This document shows, piece after piece, positions 1-8,962 of a stretch of DNA of 49,015 nucleotides (position 1 is the first letter of the stretch; each line of letters starts with the position of its first letter). Made by a program: the position numbers and the translations under genes. Below the pieces are notes generated by a model. The model was given only the letters and a program-made list of their open reading frames with translations, made no database searches and was not told the origin of the DNA. The stretch covers positions 1 through 49,015 of the forward strand of contig JAAUSP010000002.1 of assembly GCA_012032575.1 (NCBI GenBank), written 5' to 3'. This DNA is from Anaerolineales bacterium. GTDB taxonomy: Bacteria > Chloroflexota > Anaerolineae > 4572-78 > J111.

Positions 1-519
1 CCCGGTACGCGAGGCGGTGCCGGGACCTGGTGTTGTTGGGTTTTCTGGAAACCGAGCCATTTAAGGGAACTTCGGTCCGGTCGTTCTCGCCGGAGGGAGT
101 TGCACGAGGTTTATGCTGTGCGGGCGGCATTGGAGTCTCTCTCAGCGCGGACAGCAGCCACGCGGCTAACCGAGGCCGATGCGGCAACGTTGCGGCACCT
201 TCTGGACGAGATGATTGAAGCGGCGCAAAAGCAGGATACTCAACGCATGGTTCGGTTAGACAACGACTTCCACGAAACGATTCTGCAAATTGCCGGGAAC
301 AAGCTGCTGTACCAACTGTGGAAGACCTTACAGTTTGGCTTTTGGACCATCGTCACTACCCGTATTTCCAGTTTTAAGCTGGAGCAGTTGGCCTATCGCC
401 ATGAGGAATTGCTGGCCGCCTTGATGACCTATGAACCGGAGAAGGCAGCCCAGGCAATGCTGCGCCACATCGAAGACCTGGGCCGGCCGCCGGAGGATTG
501 CCATCATTTGAAGCCTTAG
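1..519 (+). pseudogene. GntR-family regulator, FCD domain (copy 1, 5' truncated, frameshifted)
   Basis: This is the 3' part of a FadR-type GntR transcriptional regulator; the wHTH start lies outside the window. It is a near copy of the regulator at 4413-5086, offset by about 4,579 bases and roughly 90% identical by eye. Compared with that copy it carries an extra C near position 20 and an extra G near 95-97, so the wing of the wHTH and the linker are out of frame. From about position 100 the FCD ligand-binding domain reads intact, with the DNDFHETI segment that holds metal-ligand residues of FCD domains. It lies 65 bases upstream of the transaldolase-like gene on the same strand and may regulate it. 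The indels could be sequence errors near a contig edge rather than decay. Confidence 0.75.
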
Positions 520-584
520 CAGATGGCCAGGGCCGAGTCAAAAGTCATTAAAAAAGCGCAAGCCTACTTTAAGGAGAGAGGTAT

Positions 585-2324
585 ATGACAACATTACAAT
601 CCATCCGAGAAGCAATTATCAAAGAAAAACAGCGTCGAGAAGTTGTATCTGAAGCATCCATTCTATCTTTTATTAACCAGGGCGAAGTAACAGAGGCCGT
701 CGCCAGTTTGCTCTTTTTTGCGCCTCCCGACCGTTTGCCCTTCTATCTTGAGGCACTGGAACCGGCGCTCTGGGCCGAATTTAACAAAGAAGACCTGGTC
801 CGACAGGTAAATGTGCTGTCCTTCGTGGCCGACCTGGGACTGGGGTTACGCTCGGCCATGACAGACTGGAATCTTCGCGATTCAGCCCGTCATAGTGACA
901 AAATTTTGACTAAACCCCAGATCCACGCTTTGGCGGATAAACTGGAACAACTGGCGGGAGAGCTGGCCTGTCAATCCCCGGAAGCGGCTGAGAAACTGCG
1001 GCAAGCCTGGCTTAAGGAAACTACGGCCCGCCTGACGGCAGAGGAAGCTTCCAATCCCCAGGCCCTAGCCAAAGAGTTAATGGGCGATTCTCTGAGCGAT
1101 ACTCTGCGCAACATGGCCGCCGTGATTTCTACCAGTAACTTACGCCGGTTGGCCGAGATGCGGGCTGCCGGCCAGACGGTCACCGAGTGGGGTAACGACT
1201 ATGCCGCCTTTCTGCAATATGCGATGTGGCTGGGCGCTTCTTTCGTCGCCTGCAATCCGGTTGAAATCAATTGGGCCTGGGACGCCGACGTGGAACGCTG
1301 GAATGGGGTGGCCGATGACCTCATCGTCAAAAATCCCAGGGCCGATGCAGATACGCTGGCCCGCTTGATGACTGCCGAAGTGGTGCTGTCCAATATGCGC
1401 TGGCTGCGCCCCCTTTTCCTCCTGAGCGAAGGTAAAACCGGCAGTGTTTGTTTCCAGGTCAACCCCAAAAAACACGATGACGCCCAGACGATGATTGCGG
1501 ATGTGACAGCCAACTACGAGTACCTGCATGCTCGCCTCGACGGCGGCATTCCTAATGTGGTCTTCAAGTTGCCAGCCACCCAGGCCGGGCTGGACGCCTG
1601 TCGCGCCCTGACGAAACAAGGTATTGGCGTGACCATTACCGTCAACTTTGCCTTATTCCAACACCTGCCCTTTGCCGAAGCTATCAATGACAGCGAAGCT
1701 ATCATTAGTTGCCTGGCCAATATGAGTGGGCGCTTTGCTTATCCTGTGCGTGACGATTTGCTGTCTAAGCTGGACCAACTGGCCGCCTACGGTATTGATG
1801 AAACAAAGGCCAGGCAGGCCGCAGCCTGGGCCGGGGTAGCGACGACGCGCAAACTGCACCAACTTTTAAAGCGCAACGGTTATGATGTCAGCCGGATCAG
1901 GCCGCTCATTGCCTCGGCGCGGGTGTATGAAGGCCCGCATCACGAGGAACTGCCTCATCCGTATATGGACTTAACGGAGATTGTCGGCATTAGCATCATT
2001 ACCGTCTTTCCTAAAATCCGGCGTCCGTTTGATGCGCTGCCCGATCCTGGTTTTGAAGGGGATGGGGTGGACCAGCCCATTCCAGAGGACGTTTTGGCGA
2101 TACTGGCTCACAGCGAAATGTTCAAACAGGGCTACTATGTGGCCGACCCCAAGTGGATGCCCGATGAGGAAGAACGTTTCCGCCCGGAGCGCATCCTGAC
2201 CCTCGCCGATGAAGCTACCGTCGCTGCCTGGTCGCCGGCCCGTACCACCCTGGCCGAGTTCGGCAAAGCCTATGATAAATTTGTCGAACGGCTCCAGGAG
2301 CGCCAGGCATTGGGCAGCGTATGA
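585..2324 (+). CDS. Transaldolase-family protein with long N-terminal extension
   Basis: A 579-residue protein. The C-terminal part (about residues 210-470) has transaldolase family marks: an ACNPVEI segment like the ATTNPS motif, then VVFKLPAT with the Schiff-base lysine at K328, followed by a GIGVTITVNFALFQ strand like the NxTLxFSxxQ region. Classic transaldolases are about 220-380 residues, so the first 200 residues, helical and without a recognised domain, are an addition. Start is ATG after an AAGGAGAGAGG ribosome site. It is followed by an aldehyde dehydrogenase 234 bases on. A sugar-phosphate or related C3-transfer/aldol reaction is likely; the true substrate cannot be told from sequence. 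Confidence 0.8.
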   Translation: MTTLQSIREAIIKEKQRREVVSEASILSFINQGEVTEAVASLLFFAPPDRLPFYLEALEPALWAEFNKEDLVRQVNVLSFVADLGLGLRSAMTDWNLRDSARHSDKILTKPQIHALADKLEQLAGELACQSPEAAEKLRQAWLKETTARLTAEEASNPQALAKELMGDSLSDTLRNMAAVISTSNLRRLAEMRAAGQTVTEWGNDYAAFLQYAMWLGASFVACNPVEINWAWDADVERWNGVADDLIVKNPRADADTLARLMTAEVVLSNMRWLRPLFLLSEGKTGSVCFQVNPKKHDDAQTMIADVTANYEYLHARLDGGIPNVVFKLPATQAGLDACRALTKQGIGVTITVNFALFQHLPFAEAINDSEAIISCLANMSGRFAYPVRDDLLSKLDQLAAYGIDETKARQAAAWAGVATTRKLHQLLKRNGYDVSRIRPLIASARVYEGPHHEELPHPYMDLTEIVGISIITVFPKIRRPFDALPDPGFEGDGVDQPIPEDVLAILAHSEMFKQGYYVADPKWMPDEEERFRPERILTLADEATVAAWSPARTTLAEFGKAYDKFVERLQERQALGSV

Positions 2325-2378
2325 ACCATCCTGCCCGCCACCGGCGATAAAACCCCTCTCCCCGTCGCTGGCGCGACT

Positions 2379-2403
2379 CCCCTCTCCCTGGCAGGGAGAG
2401 GGG
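2379..2403. repeat. GC-rich palindrome (CCCCTCTCCCT / AGGGAGAGGGG)
   Basis: An 11-bp perfect inverted repeat with a 3-base loop, inside a CT/GA-rich stretch (2353-2420) in the gap between the transaldolase-like and aldehyde dehydrogenase genes. This type of palindrome is a common dispersed intergenic repeat in bacterial genomes. Confidence 0.7.
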
Positions 2404-2473
2404 GTGGGGGAGAGGGTCCATTTTCAAAGAAGTCGAACAGTTCCGATTGGAACGACACCGAGCATGAAAATCT

Positions 2474-2526
2474 GGAGTGCAAGGCTTGCCTTGCGGCCTG
2501 GCCTGGCAAAGCAAGCTTTGCGCTCC
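2474..2526. repeat. Imperfect inverted repeat, 16-bp arms
   Basis: GGAGTGCAAGGCTTGC at 2474-2489 pairs with GCAAGCTTTGCGCTCC at 2511-2526 with two mismatches or G-U pairs. It lies just upstream of the aldehyde dehydrogenase gene and together with the palindrome at 2379 fills most of this 234-base gap. It may be a dispersed repeat or an mRNA hairpin. Confidence 0.65.
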
Positions 2527-2558
2527 AATCGGCTGATTTATTTTCAGAGGAGAAATCT

Positions 2559-4129
2559 ATGATAACTGAAGAATTAAGAACTATGGCCTCAGTAAAAAAA
2601 GTAACCCCCCCAAAAAAATTAAAGTACTGCGTCGGCGGAGAATGGCTGGAATCAAAATCCGGCAAATACATGGACTGCTATGACCCTTCGACTGGAGAGG
2701 TGATCGCCCAGGCTCCACAGTGTACGGCGGCAGAGGTAGAATCGGCGGTGGCGGCGGCCCAGTCTGCTTTTCCGGGCTGGGCAAACACGCCTGCCAACAA
2801 GCGGGTGCAGGTACTCTACCGGATGAAGGCGCTGCTGGATCAGCACCTGGAGGAATTGACCCTGCTGCTGGCCACGGAAAACGGCAAGGTTTGGGATGAG
2901 GCCATGGGCGATGTGCTGAAAGTGACCGAGGTGGTGGAGTACGCCTGTGGAATTCCACATCTGCTGAAAGGCCCGGCGCTGATGAATTGTACCGTAGGCT
3001 ATGACACTACCCAATATATGGAACCGTTGGGCGTGTTCGCCGGCATCGCGCCCTGGAACTTCCCGGCCATGATCCCGATGGGTTGGATGGCTCCGTTGTG
3101 TATCGCTACGGGCAACACCTTTGTGTTGAAAGCGGCCAGCTTTGTGCCCCAAAGTTCGATGCGGATTTTGGAGCTGTGGCAGGAAGCGGGGCTGCCTGAC
3201 GGGGTGATTAACCTGGTCACCTGCGGCCGAAACGAGGCCGAACTCTTGCTGAAGCACCCGGATGTCAAGGGGATCAGCTTTGTCGGGTCACCTCGGTGGG
3301 GCGGCATATCTACGCTACGGCGGCGGCGCACGGCAAGCGGGTGCAAGCTCTAACCGAAGCCAAGAACCACGCCCTGGTGCTGCGGGATGCAGCGCTGGAG
3401 CGCACGGCGCGGGGTATTGTGAATTCGGCCTGCGGCTGCGCGGGAGAGCGATGCATGGCCTTGCCGGTGGTGGTTGCGGAAGAGGCGATTGCCGATGAGC
3501 TGGTAGAGGTGTTAGTGAAAATTATGCAGGGCTTAAAGATTGGCCCGGCTTACGACCAGACAAACCAGATGGGGCCTCTGATCAATGCGGGACATCGCCA
3601 ATTTGTGGAGAACTGGATTCAGAAAGGCGTAGAAGAGGGAGCGAGGCTGGTACTGGACGGCCGCGGAGTAACGGTGCAAGGTTATGAAAATGGCTTTTAC
3701 CTGGGGCCAAGCCTGTTTGACCACGTGCAGCCCGGTATGACGGTAGGCGACCAGGAGATTTTTGGGCCGGTGTTGTGTATCAAGCGGGTGAAGGGCTTTG
3801 AGGAAGGACTGGCCCTGATGAACGCAAGTGAATTTGCCAACGGCTCAGCCATCTACACTCAGAGCGGCTACTACGCACGGGAATTCGCCCATCGCACTCA
3901 CGGGGGCATGGTTGGCGTGAATGTCGGTATTCCGGTGCCGCTGGGCATATTTGGCTTCACCGGGCACAAAAACTCATTCTTTGGCGATTTGCACACGATG
4001 GGTACAGACGGGGTGCGCTTCTTCACCCAGTTAAAGAGCGTAACAGCCCACTGGTTCTCTGAGGAGGAGGCGCGCACAGGTACGGTGCTCAACACCTGGG
4101 ATGGTATGATTTCTATGCCCAACAAGTAG
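2559..4129 (+). CDS. CoA-acylating methylmalonate-semialdehyde dehydrogenase-like (MmsA/IolA type), one frameshift
   Basis: Aldehyde dehydrogenase superfamily, closest in style to MmsA/IolA: the NAD-binding region has APWNFPAMIPM and GNTFVLK, and the active site is GERCMA with the nucleophilic cysteine. AKNHALVL before the active site is also typical of MmsA. The protein is split near 3295: frame one ends after GISFVGS and the next frame resumes with RHIYATAAAHGKR; one missing G in CGGTGGGG explains it. Repaired length is about 523 residues, normal for the family. ATG 2559 follows GAGGAGAAATCT; an internal ATG at 2583 is a possible later start. The neighbour transaldolase-like gene suggests a carbohydrate-derived semialdehyde. 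Confidence 0.85.
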
Positions 4130-4139
4130 GATGAGCAGA

Positions 4140-4212
4140 CCAAATTTTGCTCAAAACGAATTCCCCGTTTTGGCCCGGATTTGACACGCAAGTGTGGGCC
4201 GAGCAAATTTGG
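4140..4212. repeat. Palindromic element A: outer stem with two inner hairpins
   Basis: CCAAATTTTGCTC (4140-4152) pairs with GAGCAAATTTGG (4201-4212) with one bulge. Inside are two smaller hairpins, AAAACG/CGTTTT and GGCCC...GGGCC, the latter containing ACAC-GCAA-GTGT. It starts 11 bases after the aldehyde dehydrogenase stop. The border AAATTTGGATCCGCTGAG resembles the border of the element at 27194-27297. Confidence 0.65.
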
Positions 4213-4242
4213 ATCCGCTGAGAATTGAAAGATTAATTACAA

Positions 4243-4274
4243 AGGCACAGGGGGTATTAAAAATCCCTGTGCCT
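4243..4274 (+). terminator. Probable intrinsic terminator
   Basis: AGGCACAGGG (4243-4252) and CCCTGTGCCT (4265-4274) form a 10-bp perfect stem with a 12-base loop, followed by CTGTTTGTTTG. It lies after the plus-strand aldehyde dehydrogenase gene. The T tract is interrupted, so termination strength is uncertain. From here to the regulator start at 4413 I see only AT-rich leader sequence. Confidence 0.55.
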
Positions 4275-4412
4275 CTGTTTGTTTGCAGCTTATGCAAGAG
4301 TAGCTATCGGCTATAGGACAGGCAAGTGGTCAAAGGACTCGATTCTATTCGACTAAAAAGAACAAATTATGTAAGATTAGAAGGAACATTATGAATCGAA
4401 AAGGGTATACTG

Positions 4413-5086
4413 ATGCTGTCTCACCCAAGAATAAAAGCCAAACCGGAAATTTTGCCCCGCCTTGTTCTCAGCGAACAAATCAAAGACTATATCGTTGAAG
4501 CTATCTTACGCGCCGACCTCAAACCCGGTGATCGTATTGTCGAAAGCGCCCTGGCCCGCCAGCTTGGCGTCAGTCAAGCCCCGGTACGCGAGGCGGTGCG
4601 GGACCTGGTGTTGTTGGGTTTTCTGGAAACCGAGCCATTTAAGGGAACTTCGGTCCGGTCGTTCTCGCCGGAGGAGTTGCTTGAGGTTTATGCCGTGCGC
4701 GCGCATTGGAGTCTCTCTCAGCGCGGACGGCAGCCACGCGGCTAACCGAGGCCGATGTCTCCACCCTGCGGCACATTCTGGACGAGATGATTGAAGCGGC
4801 GCAAAAGCAGGATACCCAACAGATGGTCCGGCTGGACAACGATTTTCACGAGACCATTCTGCAAATTGCCGGGAACAAGCTGCTGTACCAACTGTGGAAG
4901 ACCTTACAGTTTGGCTATTGGACTATCGTTACCATCCGTATTTCCAGTTATAACCTGGAGCAACTGGCCCACCGGCACGAGGAATTGTTAGAAGCTCTGA
5001 TGACGCGCGAACCCGAAAGGGCGGCCCAGGCAATGCTGCGCCACATCGAAGACCTGGGCCGGCCACCGGAAAACCCCGGAACGTGA
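4413..5086 (+). CDS. GntR-family regulator, FCD domain (copy 2, one frameshift)
   Basis: FadR-subfamily GntR regulator. An N-terminal wHTH reads through LKPGDRIVESALARQLGVSQ and PVREAVRDL, followed by an FCD ligand-binding domain with DNDFHETI. The frame breaks near 4701: copy 1 has GTGCGGGCGGCATTGG where this copy has GTGCGCGCGCATTGG, so one base is missing; with it restored the protein reads AVRAALESLS and is about 224 residues. ATG 4413 follows AAAAGGG with 8-base spacing; an out-of-frame ATG lies at 4391. It is transcribed toward the PhyH-like gene and could control the transaldolase/dehydrogenase genes or the minus-strand catabolic genes. Confidence 0.85.
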
Positions 5087-5156
5087 AAGCCAGTCGAAGC
5101 GATTTTCTAAGGGCTGGCGAGCCGCTTCCAACAGGGTCAGACCGGACGATACAGCG

Positions 5157-5942
5157 TTAACCTTTGAGGGTTGCAATTTCGGCCCGACCGACCTCTTTAA
5201 TCGCCGTATCTGCTACTTTTTTGAGAGGTGTGTAGCGAGCGCCAAATGGGCTGTCTTTGTAAGGATCATTGCGGGCGGCGTTATAACAGCAAATCAGGCC
5301 CCAGCGGGGATGCGGTGACGTATTGGCCGCCGAAGCGTGGAGCAGGTTACCATGAAAGAACAGAGCGTCGCCACTGTCCATCTCGCAGTAAACCAGCTCA
5401 AACCGTTTTATGGCGGCCTCCAGACGTTCCGGATCCACTGCAAACTGGTCACCGGATTCGTGGTTCATTCGGCCCATCTGGTGAGAACCTTTTAATACCT
5501 GCAAGCAGCCATTTTCTTTAGTGGCCGGATCTAAGGCAATGTAACAACTGGCCATATAAGGAAACAAAATGCCATTGGTATACCAATAACCATAATCCTG
5601 GTGCCATTCCCAGGCTCCGCCAATATTCGGTTCCTTGAGGCTCATTTTGCTGTGATAATGATAGACTTCACCCCCCAGAAACTTCTCCATCGAGTCGACG
5701 ATGCGAGGGCTGCGTGAAAACATGCCATATAGATCGTCACGCTCCTCCTGCCACATGGCCAATTTGGCAGCCTTGCCTGTATCGTCCAAACGGTCTTGGG
5801 CGCTGGCCAGCATCTTGCCGTCGGCTCTGGCCTTGGTAATAAGCAGACTCATCTCCTCGGCGTCAAAAAGAGAACGGATAATCACGTACCCAACTTCATT
5901 GAATTCTTGCACATCAGAAGCAGAAGCTTGTTTGAAACCCAT
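5157..5942 (-). CDS. Phytanoyl-CoA dioxygenase (PhyH)-family Fe(II)/2-oxoglutarate oxygenase
   Basis: A 261-residue protein of the PhyH family, which hydroxylates substrates using O2, Fe(II) and 2-oxoglutarate. The double-stranded beta-helix iron site is visible: HQD at 114-116 gives the HxD pair and H202 in LLHASAAN the distal histidine; R213 in HPRW is the likely 2-oxoglutarate-binding arginine. The FHGNLLHAS segment is typical. Start ATG at 5942 follows AAGGAGGTAATTT. It is the last gene of the long minus-strand run, about 108 bases after the pterin methyltransferase gene. EctD-like hydroxylases of compatible solutes belong to this family, but the substrate here is not identifiable. Confidence 0.85.
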   Translation of the reverse strand: MGFKQASASDVQEFNEVGYVIIRSLFDAEEMSLLITKARADGKMLASAQDRLDDTGKAAKLAMWQEERDDLYGMFSRSPRIVDSMEKFLGGEVYHYHSKMSLKEPNIGGAWEWHQDYGYWYTNGILFPYMASCYIALDPATKENGCLQVLKGSHQMGRMNHESGDQFAVDPERLEAAIKRFELVYCEMDSGDALFFHGNLLHASAANTSPHPRWGLICCYNAARNDPYKDSPFGARYTPLKKVADTAIKEVGRAEIATLKG

Positions 5943-6050
5943 AAATTACCTCCTTAATATTCAGTGACAATCGGTGTTAATACCAATAATAGACAAAAAG
6001 CACGCCTCAACACGGTGCCCCCTTTTTCTACATCTAAACCCCCTCCTCTA

Positions 6051-6938
6051 TTATGATTCGTGTGACCGGGAATGGTTAGCCCGATAATAAGCTAAATACT
6101 CCTGTGCGTATGGATCAACACCCGTTAGAAGGTCCATAGTTCGACTCAACCAGGGCAGATAAGGGGTGAAAGGATCGATCATAGCAACATCTAACCCCCA
6201 GGAGACCGCACTAATGAAATAAGCCAGATCAATGAGGCGGGCGTTTGGCATCATAAAACCGGCGTTGCTAATCCCTAGCAAGGTAGGAACTCCTAATTCT
6301 TCATGTAACATCTTTAGAGTTTCCAGGGTAACCCGCATACTGTCAGGGGCAACGCCAGCCGGTAAGCACACGGCGTCGATCATCACATCCTGTCGCGGGA
6401 TACCATAATCTTCCGCCATTTGCACAATACGCCGGGCCACAAATAATCGCTCGGCTACGGTTTGGGGAATACCTTTCTCATAAACCAAGGCCGTGCCAAT
6501 GGCCGCGCCATGTTTGGCAATCACAGGCAGCATTGAAGTGAGGTTGTGCCATTCGCCATTCACCGAGTTGCACATAGCTTTGTGCGGATAAGCCGCCAGA
6601 GCTAGATCAACTACTTCCGGGTCACGAGAGTCGACCGCGATGCAGCAGCCGGTTGCTTCATATATCTCGCGAACGGCCTGGGGAACTAATTCCCGTTCCC
6701 GGTCAATTAAGGTGGGTGCCATCAATTGAACATTGAAGACCGAGAAGCCCATAGTCAGGCCGGCTTGAGCGAGCTTTATCAGGCTATCAAAGCGCCCTGC
6801 CTGTAATTCAGCTAATACGTCTGGGCGTTCATAGTAATAACCACACTGGTCGTTAACACATAAGATCGGTTGGTCAAGGCCAAAAGGAATCGTACCCGCC
6901 GGATAAGATAATGCCCCTGGTGGGCAGTTCTTATCCAT
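6051..6938 (-). CDS. Pterin-binding methyltransferase (methylcorrinoid:tetrahydrofolate, MtgA/AcsE-like)
   Basis: A 295-residue TIM-barrel protein of the dihydropteroate-synthase/MeTr fold. The pterin-site marks are AVDSRDPEVVD (around 101-111) and CNSVNGE (123-129), the latter typical of methyltetrahydrofolate methyltransferases. Family members move a methyl group between tetrahydrofolate and a corrinoid protein; in glycine betaine demethylation MtgA moves it from methyl-corrinoid to tetrahydrofolate. The start overlaps the ABC ATPase stop by 8 bases (ATGGATAA), so translation is likely coupled. With two corrinoid proteins and two MttB/MtmB-type enzymes in the window, acceptance of methyl groups from them is the best guess. 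The usual GADYLDVN segment is changed to a GFSVFNVQL-like one, so chemistry should be tested. Confidence 0.8.
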   Translation of the reverse strand: MDKNCPPGALSYPAGTIPFGLDQPILCVNDQCGYYYERPDVLAELQAGRFDSLIKLAQAGLTMGFSVFNVQLMAPTLIDRERELVPQAVREIYEATGCCIAVDSRDPEVVDLALAAYPHKAMCNSVNGEWHNLTSMLPVIAKHGAAIGTALVYEKGIPQTVAERLFVARRIVQMAEDYGIPRQDVMIDAVCLPAGVAPDSMRVTLETLKMLHEELGVPTLLGISNAGFMMPNARLIDLAYFISAVSWGLDVAMIDPFTPYLPWLSRTMDLLTGVDPYAQEYLAYYRANHSRSHES

Positions 6939-8073
6939 AGATTACGCCGCCATATTCAATCTCCAATTTTTCAGGGGTGCAGTCAAGCAATAGCTCCTGG
7001 CTGGCCGCATCAAAAATGCGCAAACCTTCGGGCTTAAAGTGTAACCAAACATCCAAACCAATTTTCTGATAAATAGCGACAATAGGCGGTACAAAAAGTT
7101 TGAGGAAACTCTCCCCATACTTTACCGTGACTAACGTTTCTTTGCCCAACTCCTCGGTGACGTAAACCGAAACCTTCATCGCGCCGGGTCTCTCCTGGGG
7201 GTAAAGGGTAATATCTTCGGGTCGGATACCCAGGATCAGTTTTTTGTCGCCAGGAAAATCTTTAAATTTTTCTATTATTTGAAGCGGCAACTCATACGTT
7301 AAATGAGGATTGACCAATTTCGACCGCTCAGCATTAAGCTGGCAGGGGATAAAGTTCATACCCGGGTTGCCAATAAAACCGCCCACAAATATCTGTTGGG
7401 GGTGATAGTAGATAAACTCTGGATAATCAACTTGCAAAATCCGTCCCGCGTTCATAACCACTAACTGGTCGGCCAGGGTCATGGCCTCAGCCTGGTCGTG
7501 CGTAACATAAACAGTCGTGACGCCCAATTCACGCTGCAAATGTTTCAACTCGGCCCGGGTGCTAACCCGTAGTTTGGCATCCAGGTTTGAGAGTGGTTCG
7601 TCCATCAGAAAAACATCGGGGTTGCGGACAATGGCTCGACCGATCGCCACTCGCTGCATCTGCCCCCCAGACAATTGGCGAGGATATCGATTCAACAGTT
7701 CGGTCAGGCCCAGAATTTCGGCCGATTTTTCAACCTGTTTTTTAATTTCGACTTTTGACATTTTACGCGCTTCCAGGGGAAAGGCCATGTTCCTGAATAC
7801 GGTCATATTGGGGTATAAGGCATAGCTTTGGAAGACCATCGCTACATTGCGGTCCCAGGCCGGGACATGAGCAACATTTTTGCCCCCAATAATCAGTTCC
7901 CCGGCGGTCGTTTCCTCAAGCCCGGCCAACATGCGGAGCAAGGTTGTTTTACCACAGCCGGAAGGTCCCACCAGTACGGTTAACTTCCCTTCGGGGAAGT
8001 CCAGGGTTATATTGTCAACGGCAATGGAGTCGCCAAATTTTTTGGTCAGGTTTTTGACTTTTACTTCGGCCAT
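6931..8073 (-). CDS. ABC transporter ATPase, MalK/UgpC type
   Basis: A 380-residue ATPase of the CUT1 sugar importer type. Walker A is GPSGCGKTT, signature LSGGQMQRVAIGRA, Walker B FLMDEPLSNLDAKLR; the C-terminal 130 residues form the MOI/TOBE-like regulatory domain with LGIRPEDI. Start is placed at ATG 8073 (MAEVKVKNLTKKFG) after GAAAGGTAG; an open frame continues upstream to 8226 but reads over the permease gene in another frame and is not credible. It completes a transporter with the genes at 8112-11671. The stop codon lies inside the start of the pterin methyltransferase gene. Confidence 0.93.
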   Translation of the reverse strand: MAEVKVKNLTKKFGDSIAVDNITLDFPEGKLTVLVGPSGCGKTTLLRMLAGLEETTAGELIIGGKNVAHVPAWDRNVAMVFQSYALYPNMTVFRNMAFPLEARKMSKVEIKKQVEKSAEILGLTELLNRYPRQLSGGQMQRVAIGRAIVRNPDVFLMDEPLSNLDAKLRVSTRAELKHLQRELGVTTVYVTHDQAEAMTLADQLVVMNAGRILQVDYPEFIYYHPQQIFVGGFIGNPGMNFIPCQLNAERSKLVNPHLTYELPLQIIEKFKDFPGDKKLILGIRPEDITLYPQERPGAMKVSVYVTEELGKETLVTVKYGESFLKLFVPPIVAIYQKIGLDVWLHFKPEGLRIFDAASQELLLDCTPEKLEIEYGGVIYG

Positions 8074-8111
8074 TATTGCTACCTTTCTGTTACCGGGGTG
8101 AACACGAGTCT

Positions 8112-8962
8112 TTAGTACTTGACTGCCCCCGCCGTCAGCCCTTTGATGACCCATCTTTGGAAGATGAGCACCAACGCGATGACTGGGATCAAAGCCAGGA
8201 TGACCCCGGCAGAAATCCAGGTCCATTGTTGTCTAAAGGCAAAAGAAAAATTCTGGATAGCCACCGGAATAGTCTGGACTTCTTGAATCCCCAGCGTGGC
8301 CACTGAGGCTAACATAAATTCCCCGTAAGAGCCGATAAAGGCAAACATCCCGGCGGCAAACATTCCGGGCGCAGACAGGGGAATAATCACTTTCCAATAG
8401 ATTTGAAAAGGTCTATAGCCATCCATCTTGGCCGCATCCTCCAGCTCGTGGGGCAATTCCACAAAATAGCTGGCTAACAGCCACGTTGATAGCGCCACAC
8501 TGTAAAAGATGTTGGGGATGATCATGGCTGGCAGTGAGCCTAATAGGCCGATAGATTTCAGCAGCACAAAAGTAGGGGCAATTGTGACCACTGGCGGAAT
8601 CATTGCGCCCATTTGCAAGAGCAATAAAGACTCGATCTTGTATCTAAAGCGCAAACGGGCAATGGCATACGCCGAAAGCGACGAAATAGCCAGACACAAG
8701 ACTGCCACCGCGAACGAAACAATGAAACTGTTTCTTAAAGGCACCAGAAAATCAAGCTCAACTATCACGGCCCGATAGGCCTGTAAGGTGGGTTCTTTCG
8801 GCCACAGTTCAATCGGGATTATATATTCGGCCCCCATCGGTTTAAGGATGTGCTCAATATCCAGAGCAGGGGGATAAGCGTAAAGGCAGCAATGAGCAGC
8901 GTCACAAATAACGAGAGGACAAGATCAATTTGTTTACGATTTCTTAATCTCCACTCGTACAT
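8112..8962 (-). CDS. ABC transporter permease, MalG/UgpE type, one frameshift
   Basis: Inner-membrane permease of a CUT1-type importer. The EAA loop that docks to the ATPase is visible as EDAAKMDGYRPFQIYWKVIIPL. The true start is ATG 8962, overlapping the previous permease stop (TAATG): the protein begins MYEWRLRNRKQIDLV, followed by a first membrane helix, up to WILSTSL. The frame then breaks at the AAA at 8841-8843; one extra A restores the reading into MGAEYIIPIELWP. Repaired length is about 283 residues, normal for the family. Hydrophobic segments consistent with six helices are spread over the protein. Confidence 0.88.

Noticed and set aside
2215..2671. Minus-strand frames across the 2325-2558 gap
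   Set aside because: They consist of palindromic repeat sequence and antisense of flanking genes; no coding signs.
585..5086. Composite transposon bounded by the two GntR copies
   Set aside because: No transposase, terminal inverted repeats or target duplications were seen; duplicated regulator genes are a simpler reading.
6931..8226. Longer start of the ABC ATPase at 8226
   Set aside because: The extra 51 residues read over the permease gene in another frame and lack a ribosome site; MAEVKVKNL at 8073 has GAAAGGTAG upstream.
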